Assembly (NCBI GenBank): GCA_964462595.1 | Contig: CAYWXM010000032.1 | Span: 1 to 64,000 of the forward strand | Direction: 5' to 3' | Length of the DNA stretch: 64,000 nt | Source: SURF-21 sp964462595 | GTDB lineage: Bacteria; Actinomycetota; Geothermincolia; Geothermincolales; RBG-13-55-18 | In this document: positions 32,644-40,133 of the stretch, piece after piece | Position numbering within the stretch: the stretch's first letter is position 1 | Layout of the letters: every line of letters starts with the position of its first letter | Notes under the pieces: generated by a model | Databases searched by the model: none | What the model saw: the letters and a program-made list of their open reading frames with translations, nothing else | What the model was told of the DNA's origin: nothing | Made by a program: the position numbers and the translations under genes

Positions 32644-33039
32644 TTGCACCGCGTGGTCTTCGATACCAACGTGCTTATTTCAGCCTTTATCTTCGGGGGC
32701 AATCCCGAGAGGCTTTTCGACCTTGCCCGCTTCGGGGAACTACGGCTCATCGTCTCACCCGACATTCTCATGGAGTTCGCCTACGTCATGAAAGAGAAGT
32801 TCGCTTGGGCAGAAGACGATATTGCGGAGGCGATAAAGGCGATCGGCTACTCGTCGGAACTGGTTAGAACCACGCAGAAGCTGAAGTTGGTCATAGATGA
32901 CGCCGACAATCGCATCCTCGAGTGCGCGCTTGAGGGAAACGCTGATTTCATCGTCTCCGGCGATCATCATCTCCTCGATGTTGGGAGATTCCAGGATGTA
33001 AGGATCGTGCGGCCCAAGGCATTTCTGAGATTCCTCTAG
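32644..33039 (+). CDS. PIN domain RNase toxin (VapC-like, COG1569 type)
   Basis: This 131-residue protein begins at TTG 32644 with HRVVFDTNVLISAFIFGGNP, the first Asp of the PIN active site. Further acidic residues are seen in DDADNRILECALEGNADFIV and SGDHHLL. PIN toxins cleave RNA when free of antitoxin. Two bases after the CopG-type antitoxin gene, so translation is probably coupled. All the acidic positions I expect appear to be intact. Confidence 0.8.
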   Translation: MHRVVFDTNVLISAFIFGGNPERLFDLARFGELRLIVSPDILMEFAYVMKEKFAWAEDDIAEAIKAIGYSSELVRTTQKLKLVIDDADNRILECALEGNADFIVSGDHHLLDVGRFQDVRIVRPKAFLRFL

Positions 33040-33138
33040 CCGGGGCGTTATCCCTCAGGTATTCGTTCATCTACGACTTGCCCTCTATGCCAGTGCTCGC
33101 AGGCAGGATGCCTGAAAGTGGCGCGATTGTGGCTTGCC

Positions 33139-34839
33139 CTACCTCCGGGGCGGGATATCGTCCAGGCCCAGCTGGCCCCCCGGGTTCATTATGCCGTGGG
33201 GGTCGAAGTGGCGTTTGAGCGCCCGCAGGACCTCCATCTGCTCCCTGCCCAGGTGCTGCTCCATCCAGGGAGCGAGCAGGCGGCCGATGCCGTGGTGGTG
33301 GCTGGGGGTGCCCCCGTATTTCAGTATGTTGTCAATAATGCCGTTCTGGAACTCCACGTACTCGTCCACCTCCATGCGGGCCATGAATATGAAGTAGAGG
33401 TTGGTGCCGTGGGGGTAGAAGTGCGAGGCGTGGGTCATGCAGATGGTGCCCGGCCGGCTCTTTATATATGCGCGCACCCCCTGGTGCAGGCGGTGCAGGT
33501 TGTCCCAGGTAACGCTGGTCTCCAGGGTGTCTAAAAAGATGCCGTAGTCGTTTAAGTCCTCGCGCATGAACGGCTCGGTGTAGCGGGTGTGCTCCCACAT
33601 GCGCCCGGGATAGCCAGTCATGGGAAGGGCGCCGTGCTCCCGGGCGATGCGCTTGATGGTGCGCGCCACCAGCCGGGTGTACTCCCCGTCCCCCTCCACG
33701 TTGCCCAGGCACAGGCTGCGGCTCCCGGGCTTGTAGCCCAGGCGGGCCAGGCCGGCGTCAACGAACCCCGGGACGCCGTAGAGCTTCAGGCCCCGGTCGG
33801 TCTCCTCGGGGTCGGAGATGCGGTAGATGGCGGGCAGGCCGGACTCGTGCTGCATGATCTCGCGGCTGGCGTCCACCGCGACCTCCCAGGTGGGGAACAT
33901 GAAGCTGAAATAGCGCCGGTTCTCGGGCATAAAGCGGAATATCTTCATGTTCAGCTCGACCAGGATGCCGAAGGCTCCCTCCGAGCCCTTGAAGATGTCG
34001 TTCACCTTTGGGCCGGTGGCCGTGGCCGGGTAGTCGAGGGTCTTTATGGTCCCCACCGGGGTCACGTATTCCTGGCTGAAGACGAGGTCGCAGGCATCGC
34101 CGTAATAGGTGGAGGCCTGGCCCGAGCCCAGGGTCACCACCCAGCCCCCCACAGTGGAGTACTCGAAAGACTGGGGAAAATGCCCGTTGGTGTAACGGAG
34201 CTTGCAGCCGAAAAGCTCGGGTGCGTTGTTGAGGGCCTCCTCGTAGGCGGGGCCGAACATGCCCGGCTGCACTCGCGCGGTCTGGTTGAGCTCGTTTATC
34301 TCCAGCAGTTTGTTCATGTGCGTGCTCATCACCAGGGTGACGCCGCCCTTGTAGGGCCGGCAGCCGAAGTTCACCGACGAGCCGGCGCTGAAGACGGTTA
34401 TGGGGATGCGCTCTGAGTCGCAGTAGCGCACGATCTCGCTGACGTCTTCCTTGTCGCGCGGGTGCACCACCACGTCCGCCACCTCGCGGATGACCCCCCG
34501 GCGCAGCTCCCATATCTCCTCCGAGGTCATGCCGGTGGCGTATTTCACGCGGCTGTAATCGTCCGTGGCCACGTTCTCTGATCCCACGATGCGGGCCAGG
34601 GCCTCGATGTGCGTGGGCGCGAGCCGCGGCGGGCGGCCCAGCACCACCGGCTCGTGGCCCTCGCTCTGCTTGGCTGAGAAGTCGGCCTTGCTCATGCCGA
34701 ACTCCCGCATCATCATCTCCACCCAGGCGTCACTGGGGTGCTTGAAGCGGTGCGGCTCGCCGTATTTCACGATGGAGCGGATGGTGCCGGGCTTCGGGGG
34801 CTGCTCCGCCCAGTCCGGCCTGAAACGCTTCAGCTTCAT
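33139..34839 (-). CDS. FAD-linked oxidase, alkyldihydroxyacetonephosphate synthase-like
   Basis: This 566-residue flavoenzyme is of the AGPS/VAO family. The FAD-binding domain shows VVVHPRDKEDVSEIVRYCDS, PITVFSAGSSVNFG and FEYSTVGGWVVTLGSGQAS. Near the C-terminus GTPSHHHGIGRLLAPWMEQH resembles the His-rich active-site segment of AGPS, which exchanges an acyl for an alkyl group to make ether lipids. Bacterial relatives may have other substrates, so the ether-lipid role is inference. No partner genes (acyltransferase, reductase) are next to it. It is convergent with the PIN toxin gene. Confidence 0.8.
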   Translation of the reverse strand: MKLKRFRPDWAEQPPKPGTIRSIVKYGEPHRFKHPSDAWVEMMMREFGMSKADFSAKQSEGHEPVVLGRPPRLAPTHIEALARIVGSENVATDDYSRVKYATGMTSEEIWELRRGVIREVADVVVHPRDKEDVSEIVRYCDSERIPITVFSAGSSVNFGCRPYKGGVTLVMSTHMNKLLEINELNQTARVQPGMFGPAYEEALNNAPELFGCKLRYTNGHFPQSFEYSTVGGWVVTLGSGQASTYYGDACDLVFSQEYVTPVGTIKTLDYPATATGPKVNDIFKGSEGAFGILVELNMKIFRFMPENRRYFSFMFPTWEVAVDASREIMQHESGLPAIYRISDPEETDRGLKLYGVPGFVDAGLARLGYKPGSRSLCLGNVEGDGEYTRLVARTIKRIAREHGALPMTGYPGRMWEHTRYTEPFMREDLNDYGIFLDTLETSVTWDNLHRLHQGVRAYIKSRPGTICMTHASHFYPHGTNLYFIFMARMEVDEYVEFQNGIIDNILKYGGTPSHHHGIGRLLAPWMEQHLGREQMEVLRALKRHFDPHGIMNPGGQLGLDDIPPRR

Positions 34840-35195
34840 GGGAGGTCCTTTCCTGCAAGCAACCGGTATTTCCCGTATGAATCCTTACCCATATACTCTA
34901 ACACAGTAAGCCGGGGGGTCAGGCCCGGAAATCGGCCACGCTGATACGGCGTCCGTGCAGGGCGGCCTGGTAAAGTAACCGGGATTTCTGTGCGTCCAAC
35001 TCCGCCAACGACTGGCTGGGCGGCAAGACCATCTTTCTCCCGGAAGGAGGTACCCTCACGCCGGCATGTGAAAAGAGTGAGCGCGGTGAAGACTTGCGTT
35101 GATGTGAATCGCTCCATGTTCGCATTTATGCGAAATTGGAAACGGCCGATACTACACGGGAACGGTCGATTGCCCGGAAGATGAAGGAGAAGAGG
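34840..35195. other. Intergenic region with REP-like copy
   Basis: The 356 bases between the divergently oriented AGPS-like and lipoprotein genes contain a REP-like copy at 34915-34939. The remainder has no start codon with a ribosome binding site until ATG 35196, and I see no RNA gene. Confidence 0.4.
34915..34939 (+). repeat. REP-like repeat, copy A
   Basis: This 25-base element begins GGGGTCAGGCCCGG and ends GAAATCGGCCAC with overlap. An identical copy lies at 36110-36134 in the same orientation, so the two bracket the lipoprotein gene. Related sequences occur at 9107 and 61491. Confidence 0.75.
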
Positions 35196-36104
35196 ATGCG
35201 TACCCGTAAGACATCACGTTACCTGGCGCTGATAGCGCTATTATCGGTCGTCGCGCTGCTGGTGCCCCTGGCGGCAGGCGGCTGTGGTTCGTCGGAACCG
35301 GAACCGGAGCCACAGGCCCAGCCGGTGGTCAAGAAGGTAGACCATATCACCATCAGCTGCGCCGACCCCGCGGCGCTGTTCGAAACGCTCACCCGGACCC
35401 TGGGGCTGCCGGAGGCCTGGCCGCTCTCCTCCTACCCCGGGTTCACCACCGGGGGCACCTATTGCGGCAACGTGAACGTCGAGACGCTGCAGTTCGGCGA
35501 CCCCGGGGACGCCTCGAGCGGGGCTCCGAATTTCACCTTTATCTACGGCATCGTGTTCGAGTCCTATCCTATCGCCGAAGTGATGGACGAATTCCGGCAG
35601 CGCGGCGCCGAGCCTGGCGATCCCGAGGACCAGATGCGGGAGATGAACGGGCAGCAGGTGAAGGTGTGGACCAACGTGACCCTGAACGGGCTGTGCAGCG
35701 AAGACTACATCGTCTACCTGTGCGAGTACACGCCGCAGATGGAGGAATCCCTGGAGCAGCGCGCCCAAGCCAACCCCGTGCCACTGGGGGGGATCGGGCT
35801 GATCGGGGTGAAGGAGATCGCCATCCTCAGCACGCAGACCGAACAGACGCGGGACCTTTGGAAGACTGTCTTCGCCCCGGTGACCATGACCGACGACGGC
35901 GCGCTGTCCTTCGGCTCCGGCCCCGCCGTCCTCATAACCGACGGAGAAATGGACGTCATCGCGGGTCTGGTCCTCGAGGTGGAATCCCTGAAAGTAGCGG
36001 AGGAATTCCTCGCGCTGAACGGCCTGCTGGGTGAGGTCGGCGACGAAGAGATAAGCATCGATCCCGACAAGGTGCAGGGCCTGGACATCACCCTGGTCGA
36101 ATAG
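35196..36104 (+). CDS. VOC (glyoxalase-fold) lipoprotein
   Basis: This 302-residue protein starts at ATG 35196 with AAGGAG six bases upstream. The N-terminus is a lipoprotein signal peptide (basic start, hydrophobic LIALLSVVALLVPLA, then AGGC), followed by a Glu/Pro linker. The mature part begins VKKVDHITISCADPAALFET, typical of vicinal-oxygen-chelate domains, and seems to hold two such modules (second from IGVKEIAILSTQTEQTRDLW). VOC proteins usually bind a metal; which residues would do so is unclear. An exported, membrane-anchored VOC protein is uncommon. It is flanked by two identical REP-like repeats. Substrate unknown. Confidence 0.7.
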   Translation: MRTRKTSRYLALIALLSVVALLVPLAAGGCGSSEPEPEPQAQPVVKKVDHITISCADPAALFETLTRTLGLPEAWPLSSYPGFTTGGTYCGNVNVETLQFGDPGDASSGAPNFTFIYGIVFESYPIAEVMDEFRQRGAEPGDPEDQMREMNGQQVKVWTNVTLNGLCSEDYIVYLCEYTPQMEESLEQRAQANPVPLGGIGLIGVKEIAILSTQTEQTRDLWKTVFAPVTMTDDGALSFGSGPAVLITDGEMDVIAGLVLEVESLKVAEEFLALNGLLGEVGDEEISIDPDKVQGLDITLVE

Positions 36105-36109
36105 GCCGA

Positions 36110-36134
36110 GGGGTCAGGCCCGGAAATCGGCCAC
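36110..36134 (+). repeat. REP-like repeat, copy B
   Basis: Identical over 25 bases to the copy at 34915-34939 and in the same orientation. It begins six bases after the stop of the VOC lipoprotein gene and precedes the convergent end of the SDR-CocE gene. Confidence 0.75.
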
Positions 36135-36161
36135 TTTCTTTCGTCGGGGTGCCAAACCCTC

Positions 36162-39068
36162 CTACACCCAGTTCAGCTCGCCGCTGAAGTCCCTGTCGTA
36201 TATTAATTTCCCGTTCTCCTCGATGCTGGCCTTGACCTCGAAGTCACGCTGCGAGACCACCTGGCTGGCCTGGAAGAGGTAATCGCGCCCTTCCAGGGGG
36301 AACTCGGCCCTCCCGCTCGCCTCCAGCAGCGCCGAGTCCGGCTCCCCTTCGGTCACGCTGGCGTCGCAGGTGAGCTTCATGAGCATGGGCGATTTGAGGT
36401 GCGGCAGGGGAAGCTCGTATCCCACGCTCCAGTGCACGGTCACCCTGCCCGTCTCCGCGTCCCTGAGCACCCGGTACTCCCTTTCCTGTGGGTCCATCTG
36501 ACCCTCGAACATGCCCAGGTCGGGCGCCGCCAGTTGCGGGTTTTTTTCGGGCAGCCCCGCCCCTTTTATCGCCGTTATCTCCAGCCTCTGCGCTTTCTCG
36601 GGCCCCATGTCCAGCTCGATATCCCCCTTATAGGGAAGGGGAAAGATGTAGGGGAAGTCGCTCAGCGATATGCTGACCCGGAGGCGGTGTCCGGCCTCCA
36701 GGCGGTAATCGGTGGGAAATAGCGTTACCGCCAGCACGTATTCCTGACCCGGCTGCGGTTTCTCGGGCCTCTCGTCGCCGTCCCTGTGGCTCATGCGCAA
36801 CCACCCCCCGGTGATGAGCGTCGATCTACCGTCCGGGGTCACGTCGCACAGCCTCGCCCTTATGGCCGCATCGGGCATGGTGGTCGAGGCGGTAAGGGTG
36901 AGTACGGGCTCCCCCGCTATCTCCAGGGGCTCTGGCAGCGGCAGGGAATCGAAGGTCAGCGAACGCTCGTCGTCCTCGCCCTGCTCGAGGGGATAGCCGA
37001 GGCCGAAGGGGAAGACCGCCACCAGCCCGGCCTTGACGCCCACCGCGGGGTCGTGTTCGTACACCACGGTCTCCCCGTACTCGTCGGGCCTGTCGCCAAG
37101 GGTGCCGTCGCCGTGCAGGTAATAGACGACGGGCTGCGCGCCCGCCGGGGGCCATTCGTCCTCGTATTTCCAGTATCCCTTGCCCATCACGTAGACGGAA
37201 AGGGGCGGCTCCTCCTCGATCCCGTTGTCCTCTCCCTTGAGCCAGCGGTCGAACCACCTGATGCACTCGCGCATGTAATCCACCGGCTCGTCCGTGCAGA
37301 TGCTTGGGAAATAATGGGTCCAAGGCCCCATGAGCACTTTTCTGGGCCCCTGGACCTTGCCGTACGCCTGCAGACCGTCGCGGTAGGAGAAACCCCTCCA
37401 GCCCTCCAGGATGTAGGTGGGAACCTTTATCCTGTCCACGGCGAAGTCGGTCTCTCTCCAGTATTCGTCGTAGTCCACGTGTCGGGAAGGCTGCATGATG
37501 TATGGGACGTAGGCGTCCAGGCGCTTCTCCCACACCCTCCTCCAGTCCGGCCTGCCCTTCAGGTACAGGGGAGGGAAGAGGTTGGTCAGGTTCATGAAAT
37601 TGAGCCAGGTGCCGCAGACCCCCAGCATGTTGAAGGAGCCTCCGGGGAAGGCCAGGTTGCGGTAGAAGAACATGGGCGCCATGTCCGAGAACACCGCCTT
37701 CAGGCTGGGCGGGTTCTCCGCCGCCGCCTTAATCGCGCTCATCCCGCCGTACGACTCCCCCTCCATGCCCACGTTGCCGTCGCACCATTTCTGGCGCGCG
37801 CACCACTCCACCAGCTCGTAGAGGTCCTCTCCCCTCAGGCCCTCGAAGGGGTCCCCGGAGATGCCCTCGGAGGCGCCGTGGCCCCGCAGGTCGGCCGCCA
37901 CGAAGGCGTAACCGGCCTTGAGGAGATCGAGCCCCTCGAAGAGGGACATCCCCCCTCCCATGCCGTCTATCTGGTAGGGGAAGGCTGTGATCACCGCCGG
38001 CCATGGCCCTTTGCCCCGGGGAAGGAAGACGTTGGCGAAGAGGTCGACGCCGTCGCGCATGGTCACCCGCTGGCCCCTCTTCGCCTTGACCATGTACAGG
38101 TAGGCGAGTTCCAGCTTGTCCAGGTCCACGGCCAGCTTGCTCCGGCCCGTCCTAAGCATATCCCGGTTGAGGAAGGCGATGAGCCGGTACTGCGCGCCGC
38201 GGGGAAGGGCGCCGAGCCTGGCCAGCATGCGGTTGCGGGACCCGGGCACGCAGACGACCCTGCCCCTGCGCAGGGCCTCCAGGGACTCCTCGACCACCTC
38301 CTGCGGCTGCATCCAGGGGAACTTGGAAAGCTCTTCCATGTCCACGTCCATCTTGTCGTGGAAATGGGTATGGGTGAAACCCGGGCACAGCACCTGCACG
38401 CGCACTCCCGTGCCGAGAAGCTCCAGGTGCAGGGTCTCGGTCATGGCCACCAGGAAGGACTTGGTGGCGTTGTAGGTGACGGAGCCGGGGAAAGGGAACA
38501 TGGCCAGCATCGAGGCCACGTTTATTATGTCTCCCCCGTGGCGGGCTTTCATCTGGGGAAGGGCGGCCCGCAAGAAGCGCATGCTGGCGATGTCGTGCAC
38601 GGCGACGATATCCGTCTGGCTCTCTATATCCAGGTCGGCGAAGAAGCCTTCGGTGCAGTAACCGGCGTTGTTGACGAGCGTGGAAAGCCACTCCGCGGCC
38701 TCTATCCTCCTCTCCACCACGGCGACGTCCCCGGGATCGCTGAGGTCCGCGGTTATCGTCTCCACCGCCACCCCGTGGCGGCTCCGCAGCTCCTCCGCAA
38801 GCGTTTCCAGCAGCTCCCCCTGCCTGTCCACCAGGATAAGGTCGCAGCCCTCGCCGGCCAGCCTGCGCGAGAAGGCCTCCCCTATGCCGCTGGCGGCGCC
38901 GGTGACCAGGGCTGTCCCTCCACGGGACGGCTCCTCCCCGGGAGCCCGAACAGAGCGGCGCGCGGCTACCGCCGCCCACGCTGCTGCGGCCGCAAGACCC
39001 AGCCACAACAGCCCCTTGCTCCCACCGGTACTGAAACGCCGCAGCTGGCCTCCAGGCTCAGAACTCAT
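36162..39068 (-). CDS. Fusion of short-chain dehydrogenase and CocE/NonD-type serine hydrolase, membrane-anchored
   Basis: This protein has 968 residues. After a predicted membrane anchor (about residues 19-37) comes an SDR domain with the NAD(P) motif TGAASGIGEAF (56-66), NNAG (133-136) and a catalytic S186, Y199 and K203 (YNATK). From about residue 330 a CocE/X-Pro dipeptidyl-peptidase-type hydrolase follows, with GESYGG around nucleophile S439, the acid/His region further on, and the C-terminal jelly-roll domain typical of this group. I do not know this fusion from characterised enzymes. It could oxidise or reduce an alcohol and hydrolyse an ester or amide of the same substrate. It overlaps a small upstream frame by 11 bases; ribosome site GGAAAGGTG precedes ATG 39068. 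Confidence 0.8.
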   Translation of the reverse strand: MSSEPGGQLRRFSTGGSKGLLWLGLAAAAAWAAVAARRSVRAPGEEPSRGGTALVTGAASGIGEAFSRRLAGEGCDLILVDRQGELLETLAEELRSRHGVAVETITADLSDPGDVAVVERRIEAAEWLSTLVNNAGYCTEGFFADLDIESQTDIVAVHDIASMRFLRAALPQMKARHGGDIINVASMLAMFPFPGSVTYNATKSFLVAMTETLHLELLGTGVRVQVLCPGFTHTHFHDKMDVDMEELSKFPWMQPQEVVEESLEALRRGRVVCVPGSRNRMLARLGALPRGAQYRLIAFLNRDMLRTGRSKLAVDLDKLELAYLYMVKAKRGQRVTMRDGVDLFANVFLPRGKGPWPAVITAFPYQIDGMGGGMSLFEGLDLLKAGYAFVAADLRGHGASEGISGDPFEGLRGEDLYELVEWCARQKWCDGNVGMEGESYGGMSAIKAAAENPPSLKAVFSDMAPMFFYRNLAFPGGSFNMLGVCGTWLNFMNLTNLFPPLYLKGRPDWRRVWEKRLDAYVPYIMQPSRHVDYDEYWRETDFAVDRIKVPTYILEGWRGFSYRDGLQAYGKVQGPRKVLMGPWTHYFPSICTDEPVDYMRECIRWFDRWLKGEDNGIEEEPPLSVYVMGKGYWKYEDEWPPAGAQPVVYYLHGDGTLGDRPDEYGETVVYEHDPAVGVKAGLVAVFPFGLGYPLEQGEDDERSLTFDSLPLPEPLEIAGEPVLTLTASTTMPDAAIRARLCDVTPDGRSTLITGGWLRMSHRDGDERPEKPQPGQEYVLAVTLFPTDYRLEAGHRLRVSISLSDFPYIFPLPYKGDIELDMGPEKAQRLEITAIKGAGLPEKNPQLAAPDLGMFEGQMDPQEREYRVLRDAETGRVTVHWSVGYELPLPHLKSPMLMKLTCDASVTEGEPDSALLEASGRAEFPLEGRDYLFQASQVVSQRDFEVKASIEENGKLIYDRDFSGELNWV

Positions 39069-39312
39069 CTCGATACACCTTTCCTTCCTCGTGATAACGG
39101 TACAGCAAATCGGCCCTTTGTCTTTCCTCGACCCCGATCGCCGTCAAACGCCTGGTAAGCTCCAGGAAATATCCATGTACAGCACCGCGACATCTTGGCT
39201 TATCGGGCAAGGTCTCCCTTATATACCTCCTGATGGAAAACCTACCCAACGGCGCGCGAGTTGAAACTCCCAGATCCTGGTTACTGCTTTTCCCGACAAA
39301 TCCGCCAGCCAT
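39058..39312 (-). CDS. Small hypothetical protein overlapping the fusion gene
   Basis: This 84-codon frame ends 11 bases inside the SDR-CocE gene. Its C-terminus reads LLYRYHEEGKVYRDEF. The composition is basic and no family is recognised. The overlap is of the type seen in coupled genes, but I find no good ribosome binding site at its start, so it could be a chance frame. Confidence 0.3.
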   Translation of the reverse strand: MAGGFVGKSSNQDLGVSTRAPLGRFSIRRYIRETLPDKPRCRGAVHGYFLELTRRLTAIGVEERQRADLLYRYHEEGKVYRDEF

Positions 39313-39605
39313 GCGGCAAGATGCTTCCCTCTTCGGTCCGGACAGGGTGGGCGCGAAGACCCCGTTTCACGGGGATGGCACAAAGGGCGTGCTTTCAGGT
39401 GGGGCTTTACGTTACTGATCTCGGCCCGGGGGAATACTATGTGCAGCGGATTTCGGCGTTAATGTGAGAGGCGCTCCCGCGCATAAAGCCGGAAGGGAAG
39501 CGCGCCGGTGCACGGCCTGGGCCTCGTCCGGCAAGGCGGGCACGACATTCCCGCCGCCGTCTTGCCGAACCTGTCGCATCGAGCGTTACCCACGGAGGTG
39601 ATAGC

Positions 39606-40088
39606 ATGTCGAGGGAGAACAAGGTCCTGGGAGTAGGCGACAAGGCCCCGCATTTCGAGTTGACCGACGCGGCCAGCGGAGAGGTGGTGAAGCTCTCCGA
39701 CTTCGCGGGCCAGCCCATGATGATCTATTTCGGCCGGGGCACCTGGTGACCGCACTGCCGCGAGTATATGGGTCATATACAGGACATGTATCCGGAGCTC
39801 GAGAAGCGAGGGGTGAGGGTGCTGGTCGTCCTGGCCGAAAGGCTGCAGCACATCCGTGAATACCTCGAGGAGCATCCTTACCCCTTCCCCGTGCTTTCTG
39901 ACATGTCACGCGAGGTGTCCAAGGAATACGGCGTTTACGTGCGGGTCAACTTCGAGTCGGTGCACATCGCCCGCCCGTCCACCTTTATCCTCGACCCCGA
40001 GGGCATTATCAGGTACATCTTCGTAGCCAGCGTGCAGACGGAATACCCTGACGACTCCGGCATCTACGCGGTCATGGACGCCATGTAG
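39606..40088 (+). CDS. AhpC/TSA-family peroxiredoxin-like selenoprotein
   Basis: Read from ATG 39606, behind an ideal GGAGGTGATAGC, the 160-residue protein has a thioredoxin fold of the peroxiredoxin/AhpC-TSA family (GDKAPHFELTDAASGEVVKL at the start, FILDPEGIIRYIFVASVQTE near the end). The redox motif is GTW-U-PHCREY, with TGA at 39747-39749 as codon 48 where homologues have the reactive Cys, and a resolving Cys at 51. A hairpin with the properties of a bacterial SECIS lies just downstream, so I read the TGA as selenocysteine. It should reduce peroxides or other oxidised substrates in the cytoplasm. Automated callers would truncate it or begin it at ATG 39768. No selenium-pathway genes lie in this window, so the host must encode SelABC elsewhere. 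Confidence 0.9.
39747..39780 (+). promoter_or_regulatory. bSECIS element: UGA Sec codon plus downstream hairpin
   Basis: UGA at 39747-39749 is followed, after 14 bases, by a perfect 7-bp stem GTATATG (39764-39770) and CATATAC (39774-39780) with loop GGT (39771-39773). The loop starts 21 bases after the UGA and has G at its first two positions, meeting the known bacterial rules (16-37 bases, apical G). SelB binding here would direct selenocysteine insertion. Confidence 0.85.
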
Positions 40089-40133
40089 GCGGCCGCTTCA
40101 CGGGCGGCCGGGTATGCCGTCCGCGGCGGGACC

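Noticed and set aside
36786..39158. 790-codon plus-strand frame opposite the SDR-CocE gene
   Set aside because: Composition (His, Gly, Arg, Val runs) and lack of a ribosome site mark it as a shadow of the minus-strand gene.
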